From: an uncultured Desulfovibrio sp.
GTDB taxonomy: Bacteria > Desulfobacterota > Desulfovibrionia > Desulfovibrionales > Desulfovibrionaceae
Direction of reading: 5' to 3'
DNA: 64,000 nt
Assembly: GCF_910584445.1 (NCBI RefSeq)
Contig: NZ_CAJUBO010000006.1
Span: 43,171 to 107,170 of the forward strand
Every line of letters begins with the position of its first letter. The first letter of the stretch is position 1. The notes below the pieces were generated by a model. It saw only the letters and a list, made by a program, of their open reading frames with translations, searched no databases and was not told the DNA's origin. Of the stretch, positions 42,418-51,535 are shown one piece after another. Both the position numbers and the translations under genes were made by a program.

Positions 42418-42882
42418 TTACTTTTTGGCCCCGGCGAGGCGGGGTTCGATAAGCTCATACCAGATGACGCTCATGACCGGACGCTGCAAATCCTTGGGAT
42501 GGGCCGCGTACCACGCGTCCACCATCTTGATGATCTCGGCGCGCGACACGCCGGAAAAGGCTTCCATCCAGGCCTTTTCAAAGGGCGAAAGCGTATAGAC
42601 GGGTTTCTTGCCGGCCTTGGCCGCCTTGGCCGTCTGCCGGGCATTGACGAAATACTCCACCGTCACGGCCGAATCGATGCCGAAAAGGTAGGCGGCCTTG
42701 TCGGATTCCGCGGTATTGACCCAAATTTCGCCGGTGAACTGGTCAACGGGGTTCCCGGCGGGGTTCACCGCAGGATTGCCGACGGGGTTGTCGGAAGACG
42801 AGGCGGCGGGCGCGGCCTGGGCGGCGGCGCACGTCAGGGCGAGGACCAGTGCCAGACCAAGGCGCAAAAGCGATTTTTTCAC
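42418..42882 (-). CDS. small exported protein of unknown function
   Basis: A 154-residue protein. A GTG start at 42882 is preferred because AAAGGAG precedes it at good spacing and it gives a signal peptide (MKKSLLRLGLALVLALTCAAAQAAP). Then comes a short repeat (NPVGNPAVNPAGNPVDQF). The mature part reads GEIWVNTAESDKAAYLFGIDSAVTVEYFV, with a Trp/Tyr-rich C-terminus. I do not recognise a family. Confidence 0.68.
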   Translation of the reverse strand: MKKSLLRLGLALVLALTCAAAQAAPAASSSDNPVGNPAVNPAGNPVDQFTGEIWVNTAESDKAAYLFGIDSAVTVEYFVNARQTAKAAKAGKKPVYTLSPFEKAWMEAFSGVSRAEIIKMVDAWYAAHPKDLQRPVMSVIWYELIEPRLAGAKK

Positions 42883-43182
42883 ACGAAGCTCCTTTGCGTT
42901 GACGATCATCGGCGGCCGCGCAGTGCGCTGCCGGCCGCGGGAACTTCCGCTCCTGAGAATGTATAGCCTGAACCTCCCCGAACTATCAAGACGTTTCCGC
43001 GCCCGCAGGTTCGCCATGGGCGGTCGGGGCCTCGTGCGTTGACAGCGCTGACGGCCGCGTGCGACCATTTTTCGCCTTGGCGGGAGCCGCGCGCGGCGCG
43101 ATAGCCGGGCATCCGTTCGCAAAAGCCGGCTCCCGGCAGGCCACGGGTGGGCGCTGTCCCGCCAGAAACGGAAGGAAAACCC

Positions 43183-43533
43183 ATGAGCATCTGGAAAACT
43201 CTCAGGAAAAAAGGCGCGGCCTTCACCGTGGAGACCCTGCTGCAAGCGCCTGTGGAAAATGCCCTCGGGCGCTACGGAAAGGTGAAAGGCATCGCCCTGG
43301 AAAACGGCGAACTCAGGTTGACCCTGGCGCCCAACGGCCTTGACCGGGAGGTGGAGATCCGCTGCGCGGACATCGACATCGCCGCTGATGGAAGTTCCGT
43401 CCGCATCGGCAGCTTCCGCTCCGATCTGGCGTGCGTGGAGCAGGCGCTCAACGACTTCGCCACAGCCCCATTTCCCATCAGCCACAGCGGTGCGCGCGCC
43501 GCGCTGGTCCTGCTCAGGAAGCTGATGTTCTGA
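43183..43533 (+). CDS. hypothetical protein
   Basis: A 116-residue cytoplasmic protein of unknown function. It has no signal peptide, and its sequence alternates strands (RLTLAPNGLDREVEIRCADIDIAADGSSVRIGSF) with amphipathic helices. The ATG at 43183 has a GAAGGA site. It stands alone between two minus-strand genes. No family recognised. Confidence 0.6.
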   Translation: MSIWKTLRKKGAAFTVETLLQAPVENALGRYGKVKGIALENGELRLTLAPNGLDREVEIRCADIDIAADGSSVRIGSFRSDLACVEQALNDFATAPFPISHSGARAALVLLRKLMF

Positions 43534-43574
43534 TCCTGCCCGCAGGCGGCCGCGCAGGGATCACCACCATACAA

Positions 43575-43609
43575 AACAAGGGGCCTGGCGGCGATACCGT
43601 CAGGCCCCT
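43575..43609 (-). terminator. terminator of the DUF3426-like gene
   Basis: AGGGGCCTG (43579-43587) pairs perfectly with CAGGCCCCT (43601-43609). On the minus strand it is followed by TGTTTTG. Confidence 0.7.
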
Positions 43610-43628
43610 GTGCATCGCGGAAACCGCC

Positions 43629-44348
43629 CTACCCGGCTCCGGCGTTTTTGACATCCACGATCTTGACGCCAAACTCCGCCACATCATCCGGCGGATCGTA
43701 GAACAGGATCATGAACGGCACTTCCGCGCCGGGAAGGACATTGGTGTTGTTGGTGAGGATCTCCACCTTGTTGTTCAGGAAAGATTCCATCTCCTTTTCA
43801 CTGAGCACCTGGAGCTGGAACAGGGAAAGCTGGGTCCCCGCAAGCTGCTTTTTGACGGCGAGCGGTTTCTTGTCCTTGTCATAGATGGCCCCTTCCAGGG
43901 AGATGAGTTCCTTGGGGTCGGGAAATTCATTGACCACGCGCCCCTCGATGACAAAGACCTTGCCCACCTTTTCATTGAGCACATTGTACTGGCGCACGTT
44001 GCGCATGGTGAGCAGCTCGACCTTTTTGGCGATATCCGCCTCACTGGGCGGCGTCTCCCTGGCGAAGAAAGAAAAATAGCCCCCCGCGCCTGCGCCGGCC
44101 AGCACCAGGACAAGCAGCAACGCCAGCCAGAGCCTGCGGCGGCCGCGCTTATGACCAAGCTCCGGCAGCGGCTCTTTGCCGGTCTCCCTGCGCGCCGTCC
44201 TGGCAGCGGCGGGCGATGCGCCTGCGCCGCCCGTTGCGGGAAGGGCAAAAACCGTCTTGCAGACGGCGCAACGCAACTTCGCGCCCGGCCTGGCGGCGGC
44301 GTCGGGCAGGTTGAAGCGGCTCGCGCACTGCGGACATTTCACTTCCAT
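43629..44348 (-). CDS. zinc-ribbon DUF3426-like membrane protein
   Basis: A 239-residue protein. The N-terminal zinc-ribbon MEVKCPQCASRFNLP..LRCAVCKTVFALP (CPxC/CxxC) is followed by a basic stretch and one membrane segment (RRLWLALLLVLVLAGAGAGGYF). Then comes a periplasmic beta domain (VIEGRVVNEFPDPKELISLEGAIYDKDKKPL) of the DUF3426 type. Such proteins are common in Desulfovibrio, role unknown. It is followed on the same strand by hpt (41 bases away). Confidence 0.75.
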   Translation of the reverse strand: MEVKCPQCASRFNLPDAAARPGAKLRCAVCKTVFALPATGGAGASPAAARTARRETGKEPLPELGHKRGRRRLWLALLLVLVLAGAGAGGYFSFFARETPPSEADIAKKVELLTMRNVRQYNVLNEKVGKVFVIEGRVVNEFPDPKELISLEGAIYDKDKKPLAVKKQLAGTQLSLFQLQVLSEKEMESFLNNKVEILTNNTNVLPGAEVPFMILFYDPPDDVAEFGVKIVDVKNAGAG

Positions 44349-44389
44349 GCCATGACTCCAGAAAACACGTTGCGGGAACCGATCTTCCC

Positions 44390-44932
44390 CTACTCCGGCA
44401 CGATCTCGCAGATACCCGGCAGGCCCCGATACCGTTCGGCATAATCAAGGCCATACCCGACAAGGAACCCCGATTCCACGGAAAAGCCGGCAAAATCCAC
44501 GACGACCTCGGCATCCCTGCGGCCTGTCTTGTCCACAAGCGCGGCCAGGCGCAGACTGCGTGGACCCCGCGCCGCAAAGGCATCCAGCACAAAACGCATG
44601 CTGCGCCCGCTGTCCACGATATCTTCCACAAGCAGGACATGCTTGTCGCGGATGTCGGTCTCCACATCCTTGCCGAGCACCACCCGGCCGGAGCTTGTTG
44701 TGCCCATGCCGTAGCTGGCAAGGCGGATGAAATCCAGCTCCAGATTTTTATTATGCAAAGATCGCACCAAATCGCTAAAAAAAATGCAGGCCCCTTTGAG
44801 GACGCAGACGGCGACCAGAGGCTCATCCCCATACCGCGCGTCGATTTCCCCGGCCATGGCCCGAACGCGCCCGGCGATCTGCTCCGGGCTGAAAACACTG
44901 ACCAGCTCCCTGATGCGCAGCTCTTCCGTCAT
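44390..44932 (-). CDS. hpt: hypoxanthine phosphoribosyltransferase
   Basis: A 180-residue enzyme that joins hypoxanthine (or guanine) to PRPP to give IMP (GMP) in purine salvage. The PRPP loop VLLVEDIVDSGRSM is present, with the VCVLKGACIFFSDL phosphate region and GFLVGYGLDYAERYRGLPGICEI for the base pocket. The start at 44932 has GGAGA at proper spacing. Gap to the upstream thioredoxin gene is 137 bases. Confidence 0.93.
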   Translation of the reverse strand: MTEELRIRELVSVFSPEQIAGRVRAMAGEIDARYGDEPLVAVCVLKGACIFFSDLVRSLHNKNLELDFIRLASYGMGTTSSGRVVLGKDVETDIRDKHVLLVEDIVDSGRSMRFVLDAFAARGPRSLRLAALVDKTGRRDAEVVVDFAGFSVESGFLVGYGLDYAERYRGLPGICEIVPE

Positions 44933-45069
44933 GCTGCCGTTCTCCCTCTGGCCGCACGGCGCCCCAGGCTGGGAGCAGACCCGCTTCACGGTGTTTGCGC
45001 CCCTGGCAACGGCCGATCCGAAATTTCAGGTCCAGGCTGATGCGGACGCTCCCCGCCGCACATGACGGT

Positions 45070-45540
45070 CTATTTCCGTCCGAGCAGGTCGTCAACCACC
45101 TGCCGGATGACATTGGCATCCGCCATGCCGGGTTCGGAAATCACAAGGCGCCCATCCCTGGCGAAAAAGGCATTGTGCGGCACGCTGGTCACGCCATAGG
45201 CATCGGTCACGTCGCGCCCGGCAAGATAGACGGGATAATCGACGCCCGCCTTCCTGATGAAGGGCACGACCGGCGCGCTGTCGTCATCCACGGCAAGCCC
45301 CACCAGCAGCATCTGCGAAGCCGGATAGGCATCGCGCACCCTGACGAGTTCGGGGATCTCCATCCGGCAGGGGGGGCACCAGGTGGCAAAGAAGTTCAGC
45401 AATACCACCTTACCCTTGTTTTTCTGGAGCAGGGCCGTAAGCCCGGCCTTGTCCAGGGATGGCAGGGGAGCCTCCCCGGCCGCGCGGGCGGCGCAGGGAA
45501 GCAGGAGACAGAACAGCAATGCGAGAGCTATCCGTTTCAT
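45070..45540 (-). CDS. TlpA/ResA-like thioredoxin-fold protein
   Basis: A 156-residue exported protein with a signal peptide (MKRIALALLFCLLLPCAARA) and the thioredoxin motif NFFATWCPPCRMEIPELVRV. The following LLVGLAVDDDSAPVVPFIRKAGVDYPVYLAGRDVTDAYGVTSVPHNAFF block is typical of the TlpA/ResA family. These proteins reduce periplasmic disulfides, for example in cytochrome c maturation. Its ribosome site GAGGA overlaps the end of metH, which stops 10 bases upstream. The two are co-transcribed. Confidence 0.85.
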   Translation of the reverse strand: MKRIALALLFCLLLPCAARAAGEAPLPSLDKAGLTALLQKNKGKVVLLNFFATWCPPCRMEIPELVRVRDAYPASQMLLVGLAVDDDSAPVVPFIRKAGVDYPVYLAGRDVTDAYGVTSVPHNAFFARDGRLVISEPGMADANVIRQVVDDLLGRK

Positions 45541-45550
45541 GGCAGTGTCC

Positions 45551-48034
45551 TCAGGATTCCATACCTTGTCGGCCCGCATCCGGCCCGGAAGCGGCGTCCG
45601 CCTCTTCCCGGAGAAAGCCCCGGGCTGCGCGCACGCCGCTCACGGCATCCTCGCAATAGGCGTCAGCGCCGATGGACTCGGCAAAAGCCCTGGTCACGGC
45701 GGCGCCCCCGACCATGACCCGGATGGGCAGCCCGCGCTCACGGATGAGCCGGATCGTATCCTCCATCCGCACCATGGTCGTGGTCATCAGCGCGGAAAGC
45801 CCGATGATACGCGCCTTGTGGCGCATCGCGCAAGCCAGAATTTCCTCGGCGGGCACGTCCTTGCCCGCATCCACCACCTCAAAGCCATGGTTGCCGAGCA
45901 GGAGCGCCACGATATTCTTCCCGATGTCGTGGATGTCGCCTTCCACGGTGGCAAGCACGATGACCGGCCGTTTTTCGGGCCCGCGCCGCGCCTCGAGCAG
46001 CGGCCTGAGGCGCCCGAAGGCCAGCTGCATGGTCTCCGCCGCCCGGATCAGCTGGGGCAGAAAATATTCACGCCGCTCGTAGCGCTCGCCCACCTCGGTG
46101 ATGGCCGGGACAAGTATCCCGTCCACGATCTCCAGCGGGTCCGTGCCGGCGGCAAGCTCCTTTTCCAGCAGCGCGGGGGCGCCTTCCTTGTCGCCCTGGA
46201 GCACCGCGTCATGGAGGGTCGCGGCAACGGCGGTTCCCGGGGCGTTGCCGCCCCGGATGGCGGCGCTCCCGCCGCCGGGTCTCCAGTCGCCAAAGGCGCC
46301 GATAAAGGCCGCGGCATGGGCGTCATGGCCGCGAAGGGCGGCCACGGCCGCCGTTGTCTCGCGCATCAGCGGCGCTGTCGGATTGGCGATGCAGGAGGCA
46401 AGGCCGGACCCCACGGCCATGCCCAGGAAGGTCGCGTTCAGCAGGGGCCGCGCCGGAAGCCCGAAAGAGATATTGGAAAGGCCGATGGTCGTGGGCAAAT
46501 GCTCCCGCCGGCACCACCGGGCAAACTCCAGACACTCGTTGACGCCTTCGGGCGTGGAGGAGATCGTCAGCGCCAGAATATCCACGAGGATCAGACGGCG
46601 CGGTATGCCCAGAGCCGTCGCGCGCCCGACAAGATCCTCCACGATACGGATGCGCTCGGCCGCGCGCACCGGGAGCTTCCTCCCCTGAAGCGGCAGCAGG
46701 ACAAAGGGCGCGCCGTACTGCCGGCAGAGCGGTCCCAGCGCTTCCATGCGGCCCTCTTCGCCACTGATGGAATTGATGAGGCACGAACCGGGACAATAGG
46801 GGAGCGCCGCGGCAATGGACTCCACATTGGAGGAATCGAGCGAAAGCGGCACCAGATGCCTGGCGATGAGACGCTGGGACAGCTCCGCGAGGCACGCGAC
46901 CTCATCCACGAGCGGCGCCCCCACATTGACGTCCAGGACGGCCGCGCCGGCGGCCACCTGCTCGTCCGCGAGCCGCAGGGCCTCATCGAAACGCCCTTCC
47001 TGAAGCTCCGCGGCCAGGGCCGGCTTGCCCGTGGGATTGATGCGCTCGCCAATGACGGCCAGCGGTTCCTCCGCGCCGATACGCACAAGCGCCGAGCGGC
47101 TGGTGAGGGCAATGCCGCGGGAGGACGGCGCGGAACGCGGCGGACAGGTGACGGAATCCAGCGCGCGCGCGAGCGCGGCCACATGCTCGGGCGTCGTGCC
47201 GCAGCAACCGCCCAGCACGCCAACGCCCATGGCCGCGAAGGACGCCGTCTTTTGCGCGAAGCTCTCCGGACCCATGGGAAAGACCGTCTGCCCGTCCCGC
47301 AGTTCCGGAAGGCCGGCATTGGGTTCCGCCATGACGGGGCACGCGCACACGTCAAGCAATTCCCGGACCACGGGAAGCATCTCGTCCGGCCCGAGGCTGC
47401 AGTTGGTACCCACCACATCCGCGCCCAGATTCTGCATGGTCTCGGCGAAGATCTCCGGGCTGGAGCCGGTGAGGCTCACCCCGTGCTCAAAGGTCATGGA
47501 CACCATGACAGGCAGGTCGCAGACCTGATGCGCGGCGGCAACGGCGGCGCGCGCCTCCGCGAGGTCGAACTGCGTTTCCACAAAGATGAGATCGGCGCCG
47601 CCGGCGACGAGTCCCCGGATCTGCGCCGCGAAGCCTTCCACCAGTTCACGGGGTTCCAGCGTTCCCAGAGGACGCGCGAAAAGGCCACTCGGCCCCACAT
47701 TGCCGGCCACAAAGACAGGACGGCCCGCGCGGGACGCCGCCAGCTGCGCCGCCTCGCGCGCCACCCCCGCCATGCGCCGGCAGACATCGAAGCTGTCAAG
47801 CCCGGGGGGCAGCTTGAACGGATTGGCGCCAAAGGTGCATGTGGTGATGATGTGTGAACCGGCATTGAGATAGGCGAGATGGATGCCCCGGAGGATATCG
47901 GGGTTTTCCAGGCAATACTGTTCGGGGCTTACTCCGGCGGGCAGCCCCGCCGCCTGAAGCATGGTGCCCATGGCTCCGTCCAGAAGGAGCGGACGCCCCT
48001 GGGCAAGAGCGCGACGAAACGGAAAAGTGTTCAT
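45551..48034 (-). CDS. metH: cobalamin-dependent methionine synthase, short form
   Basis: An 827-residue MetH that methylates homocysteine from methyltetrahydrofolate through cobalamin. The homocysteine domain (LLDGAMGTMLQAAGL..GTNCSLGP..LGGCCGTTPEHV) holds the zinc Cys. The pterin domain starts VIGERINPTGK. The B12 cap and domain have the DxHxxG motif EGDIHDIGKNIVALLLGNHGFEVVDAG. The C-terminal AdoMet-activation domain of E. coli MetH (about 330 residues) is missing. It ends after the cobalamin domain. The start at 48034 has GAGGG upstream. The TlpA-like gene follows. Confidence 0.93.
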   Translation of the reverse strand: MNTFPFRRALAQGRPLLLDGAMGTMLQAAGLPAGVSPEQYCLENPDILRGIHLAYLNAGSHIITTCTFGANPFKLPPGLDSFDVCRRMAGVAREAAQLAASRAGRPVFVAGNVGPSGLFARPLGTLEPRELVEGFAAQIRGLVAGGADLIFVETQFDLAEARAAVAAAHQVCDLPVMVSMTFEHGVSLTGSSPEIFAETMQNLGADVVGTNCSLGPDEMLPVVRELLDVCACPVMAEPNAGLPELRDGQTVFPMGPESFAQKTASFAAMGVGVLGGCCGTTPEHVAALARALDSVTCPPRSAPSSRGIALTSRSALVRIGAEEPLAVIGERINPTGKPALAAELQEGRFDEALRLADEQVAAGAAVLDVNVGAPLVDEVACLAELSQRLIARHLVPLSLDSSNVESIAAALPYCPGSCLINSISGEEGRMEALGPLCRQYGAPFVLLPLQGRKLPVRAAERIRIVEDLVGRATALGIPRRLILVDILALTISSTPEGVNECLEFARWCRREHLPTTIGLSNISFGLPARPLLNATFLGMAVGSGLASCIANPTAPLMRETTAAVAALRGHDAHAAAFIGAFGDWRPGGGSAAIRGGNAPGTAVAATLHDAVLQGDKEGAPALLEKELAAGTDPLEIVDGILVPAITEVGERYERREYFLPQLIRAAETMQLAFGRLRPLLEARRGPEKRPVIVLATVEGDIHDIGKNIVALLLGNHGFEVVDAGKDVPAEEILACAMRHKARIIGLSALMTTTMVRMEDTIRLIRERGLPIRVMVGGAAVTRAFAESIGADAYCEDAVSGVRAARGFLREEADAASGPDAGRQGMES

Positions 48035-48062
48035 TTCATGACCCTCAGGCGATGGACGCGCG

Positions 48063-48090
48063 GCCGGGGCGTCATGCCCCGGCTTTTTTA
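48063..48090 (+). terminator. plus-strand terminator in the metH-rpoH divergent region
   Basis: GCCGGGGC pairs with GCCCCGGC around GTCAT and is followed by six T on the plus strand. It lies only 29 bases from the metH start on the opposite strand, where no plus-strand gene ends. See findings. Confidence 0.75.
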
Positions 48091-48103
48091 CTACTGAAAA
48101 ACA

Positions 48104-48132
48104 TTGAAAAGGACAAATCAAAATTGTAGCAT
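48104..48132 (+). promoter_or_regulatory. sigma-70 type promoter for rpoH
   Basis: TTGAAA (48104-48109) and TAGCAT (48127-48132), 17 bases apart. The predicted transcript starts near 48140, with a short leader holding TGCCG / CGGCA. The ribosome site before the ATG is weak (GAGACCC). Confidence 0.65.
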
Positions 48133-48170
48133 AGGGCACTGCCGTCAGTTCCGAGCGGCAATGAGACCCT

Positions 48171-49418
48171 ATGACAAAAACACAAAAACGCTCCGCCAGA
48201 ACCGACGCTCCGGAGTTCGTGAATATCTCCCCGGCGGCGGACAGCCCCGCCGCTGCCGGGGCACCAGGCCCGCGCAACGCCGTCATTCCGGAGATCCTGC
48301 CGGAAGATGCGCCGCGCCCCACCGCCGGCACAACGCCTTCAAGGGCCGGAGCCGGCGCGGATGTTTCCGTGCCACCGGAAGCGGCGGATGAGGACAGCCT
48401 TGAGGACGGCGCCGACATCCTCGATGTGGATGCCGATGACGAGGAAGGGCTGCTCCTCGATGACGACCATCTGGACGCGGAGGCTCCCGATACCGACGAC
48501 GCCGGGGATGACGGCCATGGACGGCTGCCCCTGCGCCGGACGGCATATCTGCCGTCTCCGGCGGCCCCGCGCGACAGTCTTCAGCTCTATCTGCGCGAGG
48601 TCAGCCGTTTTCCGCTGCTCAAGCCGGAGGAGGAACACGATCTCGCCGTGCGCGTGCGCGACGACAACGACCCCGACGCGGCCTTCCGTCTCGTCTCGTC
48701 CCATCTGCGCCTCGTGGTCCGCATCGCCATGGACTTCCAGCGCCGCTGGATGCAGAACGTCCTCGACCTCGTGCAGGAAGGCAATGTGGGCCTCATGCGC
48801 GCCGTTCACAAGTTCGACCCGGACAAGGGCATCAAGTTCTCCTACTACGCCTCCTTCTGGATCAAGGCCTACATCCTCAAGTTCATCATGGACAACTGGA
48901 GGATGGTCAAGATCGGCACCACCCAAGTGCAGCGCAAGCTCTTCTACAACCTCAACCGCGAACGGCAGAAGCTCATCGCCCAGGGCTTCGACCCCGACGC
49001 CGCCATGCTTTCGGAACGGCTCGGCGTGAGCGAGGCGCAGGTCAACGAGATGGACCAGCGCCTGGCCTCCACCGATCTTTCCCTCAACGTCCAGGTGGGC
49101 GACGAGGGCGGCGCCACGCGCATGGACTTTCTCCCCGCCCTCGACCAGGGAGCGGAGGAACGCCTCGCCTCCGCCGAAGTGGCGCAGCTCGTCCGCGCGC
49201 AGCTCAAGACCATCCTGCCCAAACTCAATGACAAGGAGCAATATATCCTGCGCCACCGGCTGCTCACGGATGAACCCGTGACCTTGCGTGAAATTGGCGA
49301 ACGGTATAATATCACCCGCGAGCGCGTGCGCCAGCTTGAAGCGCGCCTGCTGGAAAAGATCGGCCAGCATATCACGCTCGACGTCAAGGATTTTTCGCCG
49401 GAATGGATCCAGTCCTGA
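48171..49418 (+). CDS. rpoH: RNA polymerase sigma factor RpoH (sigma-32 type) with acidic N-terminal extension
   Basis: A 415-residue sigma-70 family factor. Regions 2 to 4 occupy about residues 135-410: region 2 with LRLVVRIAMDFQRRWMQNVLDLVQEGNVGLMRAVHKFDPDKGIKFSYYASFWIKAYILKF, then the RpoH box (TTQVQRKLFYNLNRERQKL, near residue 250) and region 4.2 REIGERYNITRERVRQLEARL. The RpoH box marks it as a heat-shock factor rather than RpoD. The first 135 residues are acidic and low complexity (DEDSLEDGADILDVDADDEEGLLLDDDH), absent from E. coli RpoH (284 residues). The upstream promoter looks standard. Confidence 0.88.
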   Translation: MTKTQKRSARTDAPEFVNISPAADSPAAAGAPGPRNAVIPEILPEDAPRPTAGTTPSRAGAGADVSVPPEAADEDSLEDGADILDVDADDEEGLLLDDDHLDAEAPDTDDAGDDGHGRLPLRRTAYLPSPAAPRDSLQLYLREVSRFPLLKPEEEHDLAVRVRDDNDPDAAFRLVSSHLRLVVRIAMDFQRRWMQNVLDLVQEGNVGLMRAVHKFDPDKGIKFSYYASFWIKAYILKFIMDNWRMVKIGTTQVQRKLFYNLNRERQKLIAQGFDPDAAMLSERLGVSEAQVNEMDQRLASTDLSLNVQVGDEGGATRMDFLPALDQGAEERLASAEVAQLVRAQLKTILPKLNDKEQYILRHRLLTDEPVTLREIGERYNITRERVRQLEARLLEKIGQHITLDVKDFSPEWIQS

Positions 49419-49477
49419 CCGCGCGGCGACATGCGGCATTCAGGAACAACGCCAGCCGGGAAGGCGCGCCGAACTCC

Positions 49478-51535
49478 ATGAAACTGCCACGGAAAGGTCT
49501 CCGTCCCGTTTTTTTGCCGTTGCCCGCTCCGACGGCAAGGCGCTCCACGCGCGCGGCCGGCCGGCCGCTGCCGCTTTGTCCGGCGCGGCTCCGCGCTTTT
49601 GTGCTGTGCGCGTTCCTGCTGGCCGCCTGCGGCGGCAACGGGCAGGAAGCCCCCCCGCGCGCGGCCGCGGAACACGGCGCAACGCCGGCCGTCCAGGCGC
49701 AGTCCGCCCTCCCGGCAACCGTGGAGGCCGCCGCCCGCATCCTTCAGGAAACACCGCGCCTCAAGGCCCTGCCGACCATCCATGTGCGCCCGGTGGAACG
49801 GGAGCTTTCGCCCGAAGCCCTTGGCCTTTACGCCTACATGCGCGCCGTCCGCGCCATTCTTGATGATGACGAGGCCGCTCTGCTCGATGCCGCCGCCCTG
49901 CTCACCGCACAGGCGGCCGGAAGCGATGCCGCACAGGAGCCGCCGGCATCCGCAGCACCCGCAGCGTCCGCAGCATCCGGCGCAGACGTTGCTCCGGCCA
50001 CGGGCGTTCCCCCCGGACCGGCGCATACCGGCGCACCCCGCGCGGAAGCAGCGCGGACAGACGCCCCCGGGATCTGGCCCACGCAAATCTGGCTGGACGG
50101 CGGCGTCTGGCTCATGAGCCGCAAGTCGCCCAATGCCGTCGCCTATCTGGAACAGGCGCTCAAGGCGCAGCCCGAGGATCTTTCGCTCAATCTTCTCCAT
50201 GCGGAAGCTCTGGGCGAACACGGCATGGCCGGGCGCGGCGCGGAACTCATGCGCGCCTATCTCGCGCGGCATCCCGACGCGCTTGATGCCCGCCTCGAGC
50301 TGGCGCTCCTGCTTGTCAAGGAACACAAGTTCGATGAGGCGGAAAAGCTCCTGACGGGGATCCCGGCCAAACAGCGCACCCCCCTGGTGGAATATTACCA
50401 TGCCAAGGCGCTTGTGGGCATGGGGCGCAAGGCGGAGGCCATCCCCCTTCTGCGCCGTGCCGTCCGGGGCATGCCGGATTTTGTGGAAGCCCTGGCCGAA
50501 CTGGCCTTTCTTCTTGAGCAGGAAGGCGAGCTTCGCGAGGCCCGCGCCACCTATGAAAAACTCGCCAGATCCCATTTTTCGCCGCAGGATGTTTCCCTGC
50601 GTCTCGTGAATCTCTCCCTGCGGCTCAAGCAACCGGAAAAAGCCCTCCAATACATCAATCAGGGTCCGGACACCGTGCCCTTCAAGCTCACGGCCGCGAG
50701 CATGCTCATGGACGCGCGCCACTACCTCCAGGCCGAGCGCCTGCTCAAGCAGCTCACGGCGAAAGAGGGTGCGCCGGACGATGTCTATCTCCTGCTTGCC
50801 GACCTCGCCTATGAGCAGCGCCGCGATCTGAACATGGCATTTTCCTGGCTGGACAGGATCGCGGCTTCCAGCCCCGCCGCCGTGCGCGCCCGCGTTCTCC
50901 GCATCCAGCTCCTTGCCGAAGCGGGCAAGACCGACGCGGCGCTGGAGCTTGCCCGCGCGAGCCAGCGCGACTTTCCGCGCGCCGCGGAACTGCGCGATCT
51001 CGAGATCCGTCTCCTTGCCCGCCAGAAACAGATGGACGCCGCCCTCGCCGCCGCGCGCGCGGCGGTCGCCCAATGGCCCGACAATGCCGACCTCGCCTTT
51101 CTGCTCGGTTCCCTGCTGGACGAAAGCGGCAACAAGCGGGAAGCCATGGACGTCATGGAAGGCATTCTGAAAAAACAGCCGGACAATTTCCAGGCCCTCA
51201 ACTATGTGGGCTATACCCTGGCCGAGGAAAACCGCGAACTTGACCGCGCGCTTCAGCTCCTGTCACGCGCGGATGCGCTTTCACCGGATCAGGCGTATAT
51301 CGTCGATTCCCTTGCCTGGGCCTTGTTCCGTGCCGGCAGGGCGGAAGAGGCGCTCGCCAAGATCAGGCAGGCCGTGGGCCTTGAAGGCCCGGTGGACGCC
51401 ACCATTTGGGAGCATTACGGCGACATAGCGCGCCACCTTGGTCATGCCGGCGAAGCGCGCCGCGCCTACCAGAAAGCGCTCGACCTCAAACCCGACAATG
51501 CGGAGGCATTGCGGCAACGGCTTGCCCATCCATGA
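49478..51535 (+). CDS. TPR lipoprotein
   Basis: A 685-residue protein of tandem tetratricopeptide repeats. A lipobox (LLAACGG near residue 50) indicates a lipid-anchored protein, after a long basic leader. The repeats span about residues 190-680, for example PNAVAYLEQALKAQPEDLSLNLLHAEALGE and PDQAYIVDSLAWALFRAGRAEEALAKIRQA. Its stop overlaps the lolB-like gene as ATGA. In many proteobacteria a TPR protein of this kind precedes lolB and ispE. The start at 49478 has a weak ribosome site; an in-frame ATG lies at 49403 inside the end of rpoH. Confidence 0.82.
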   Translation: MKLPRKGLRPVFLPLPAPTARRSTRAAGRPLPLCPARLRAFVLCAFLLAACGGNGQEAPPRAAAEHGATPAVQAQSALPATVEAAARILQETPRLKALPTIHVRPVERELSPEALGLYAYMRAVRAILDDDEAALLDAAALLTAQAAGSDAAQEPPASAAPAASAASGADVAPATGVPPGPAHTGAPRAEAARTDAPGIWPTQIWLDGGVWLMSRKSPNAVAYLEQALKAQPEDLSLNLLHAEALGEHGMAGRGAELMRAYLARHPDALDARLELALLLVKEHKFDEAEKLLTGIPAKQRTPLVEYYHAKALVGMGRKAEAIPLLRRAVRGMPDFVEALAELAFLLEQEGELREARATYEKLARSHFSPQDVSLRLVNLSLRLKQPEKALQYINQGPDTVPFKLTAASMLMDARHYLQAERLLKQLTAKEGAPDDVYLLLADLAYEQRRDLNMAFSWLDRIAASSPAAVRARVLRIQLLAEAGKTDAALELARASQRDFPRAAELRDLEIRLLARQKQMDAALAAARAAVAQWPDNADLAFLLGSLLDESGNKREAMDVMEGILKKQPDNFQALNYVGYTLAEENRELDRALQLLSRADALSPDQAYIVDSLAWALFRAGRAEEALAKIRQAVGLEGPVDATIWEHYGDIARHLGHAGEARRAYQKALDLKPDNAEALRQRLAHP

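Noticed and set aside
45383..47857. Plus-strand open frame of about 820 codons opposite metH
   Set aside because: It is a shadow of metH; composition is Arg/Gly/His-rich with no motif.
48035..48103. Cobalamin or SAM riboswitch upstream of metH
   Set aside because: The leader is too short and lacks the conserved boxes of either class.
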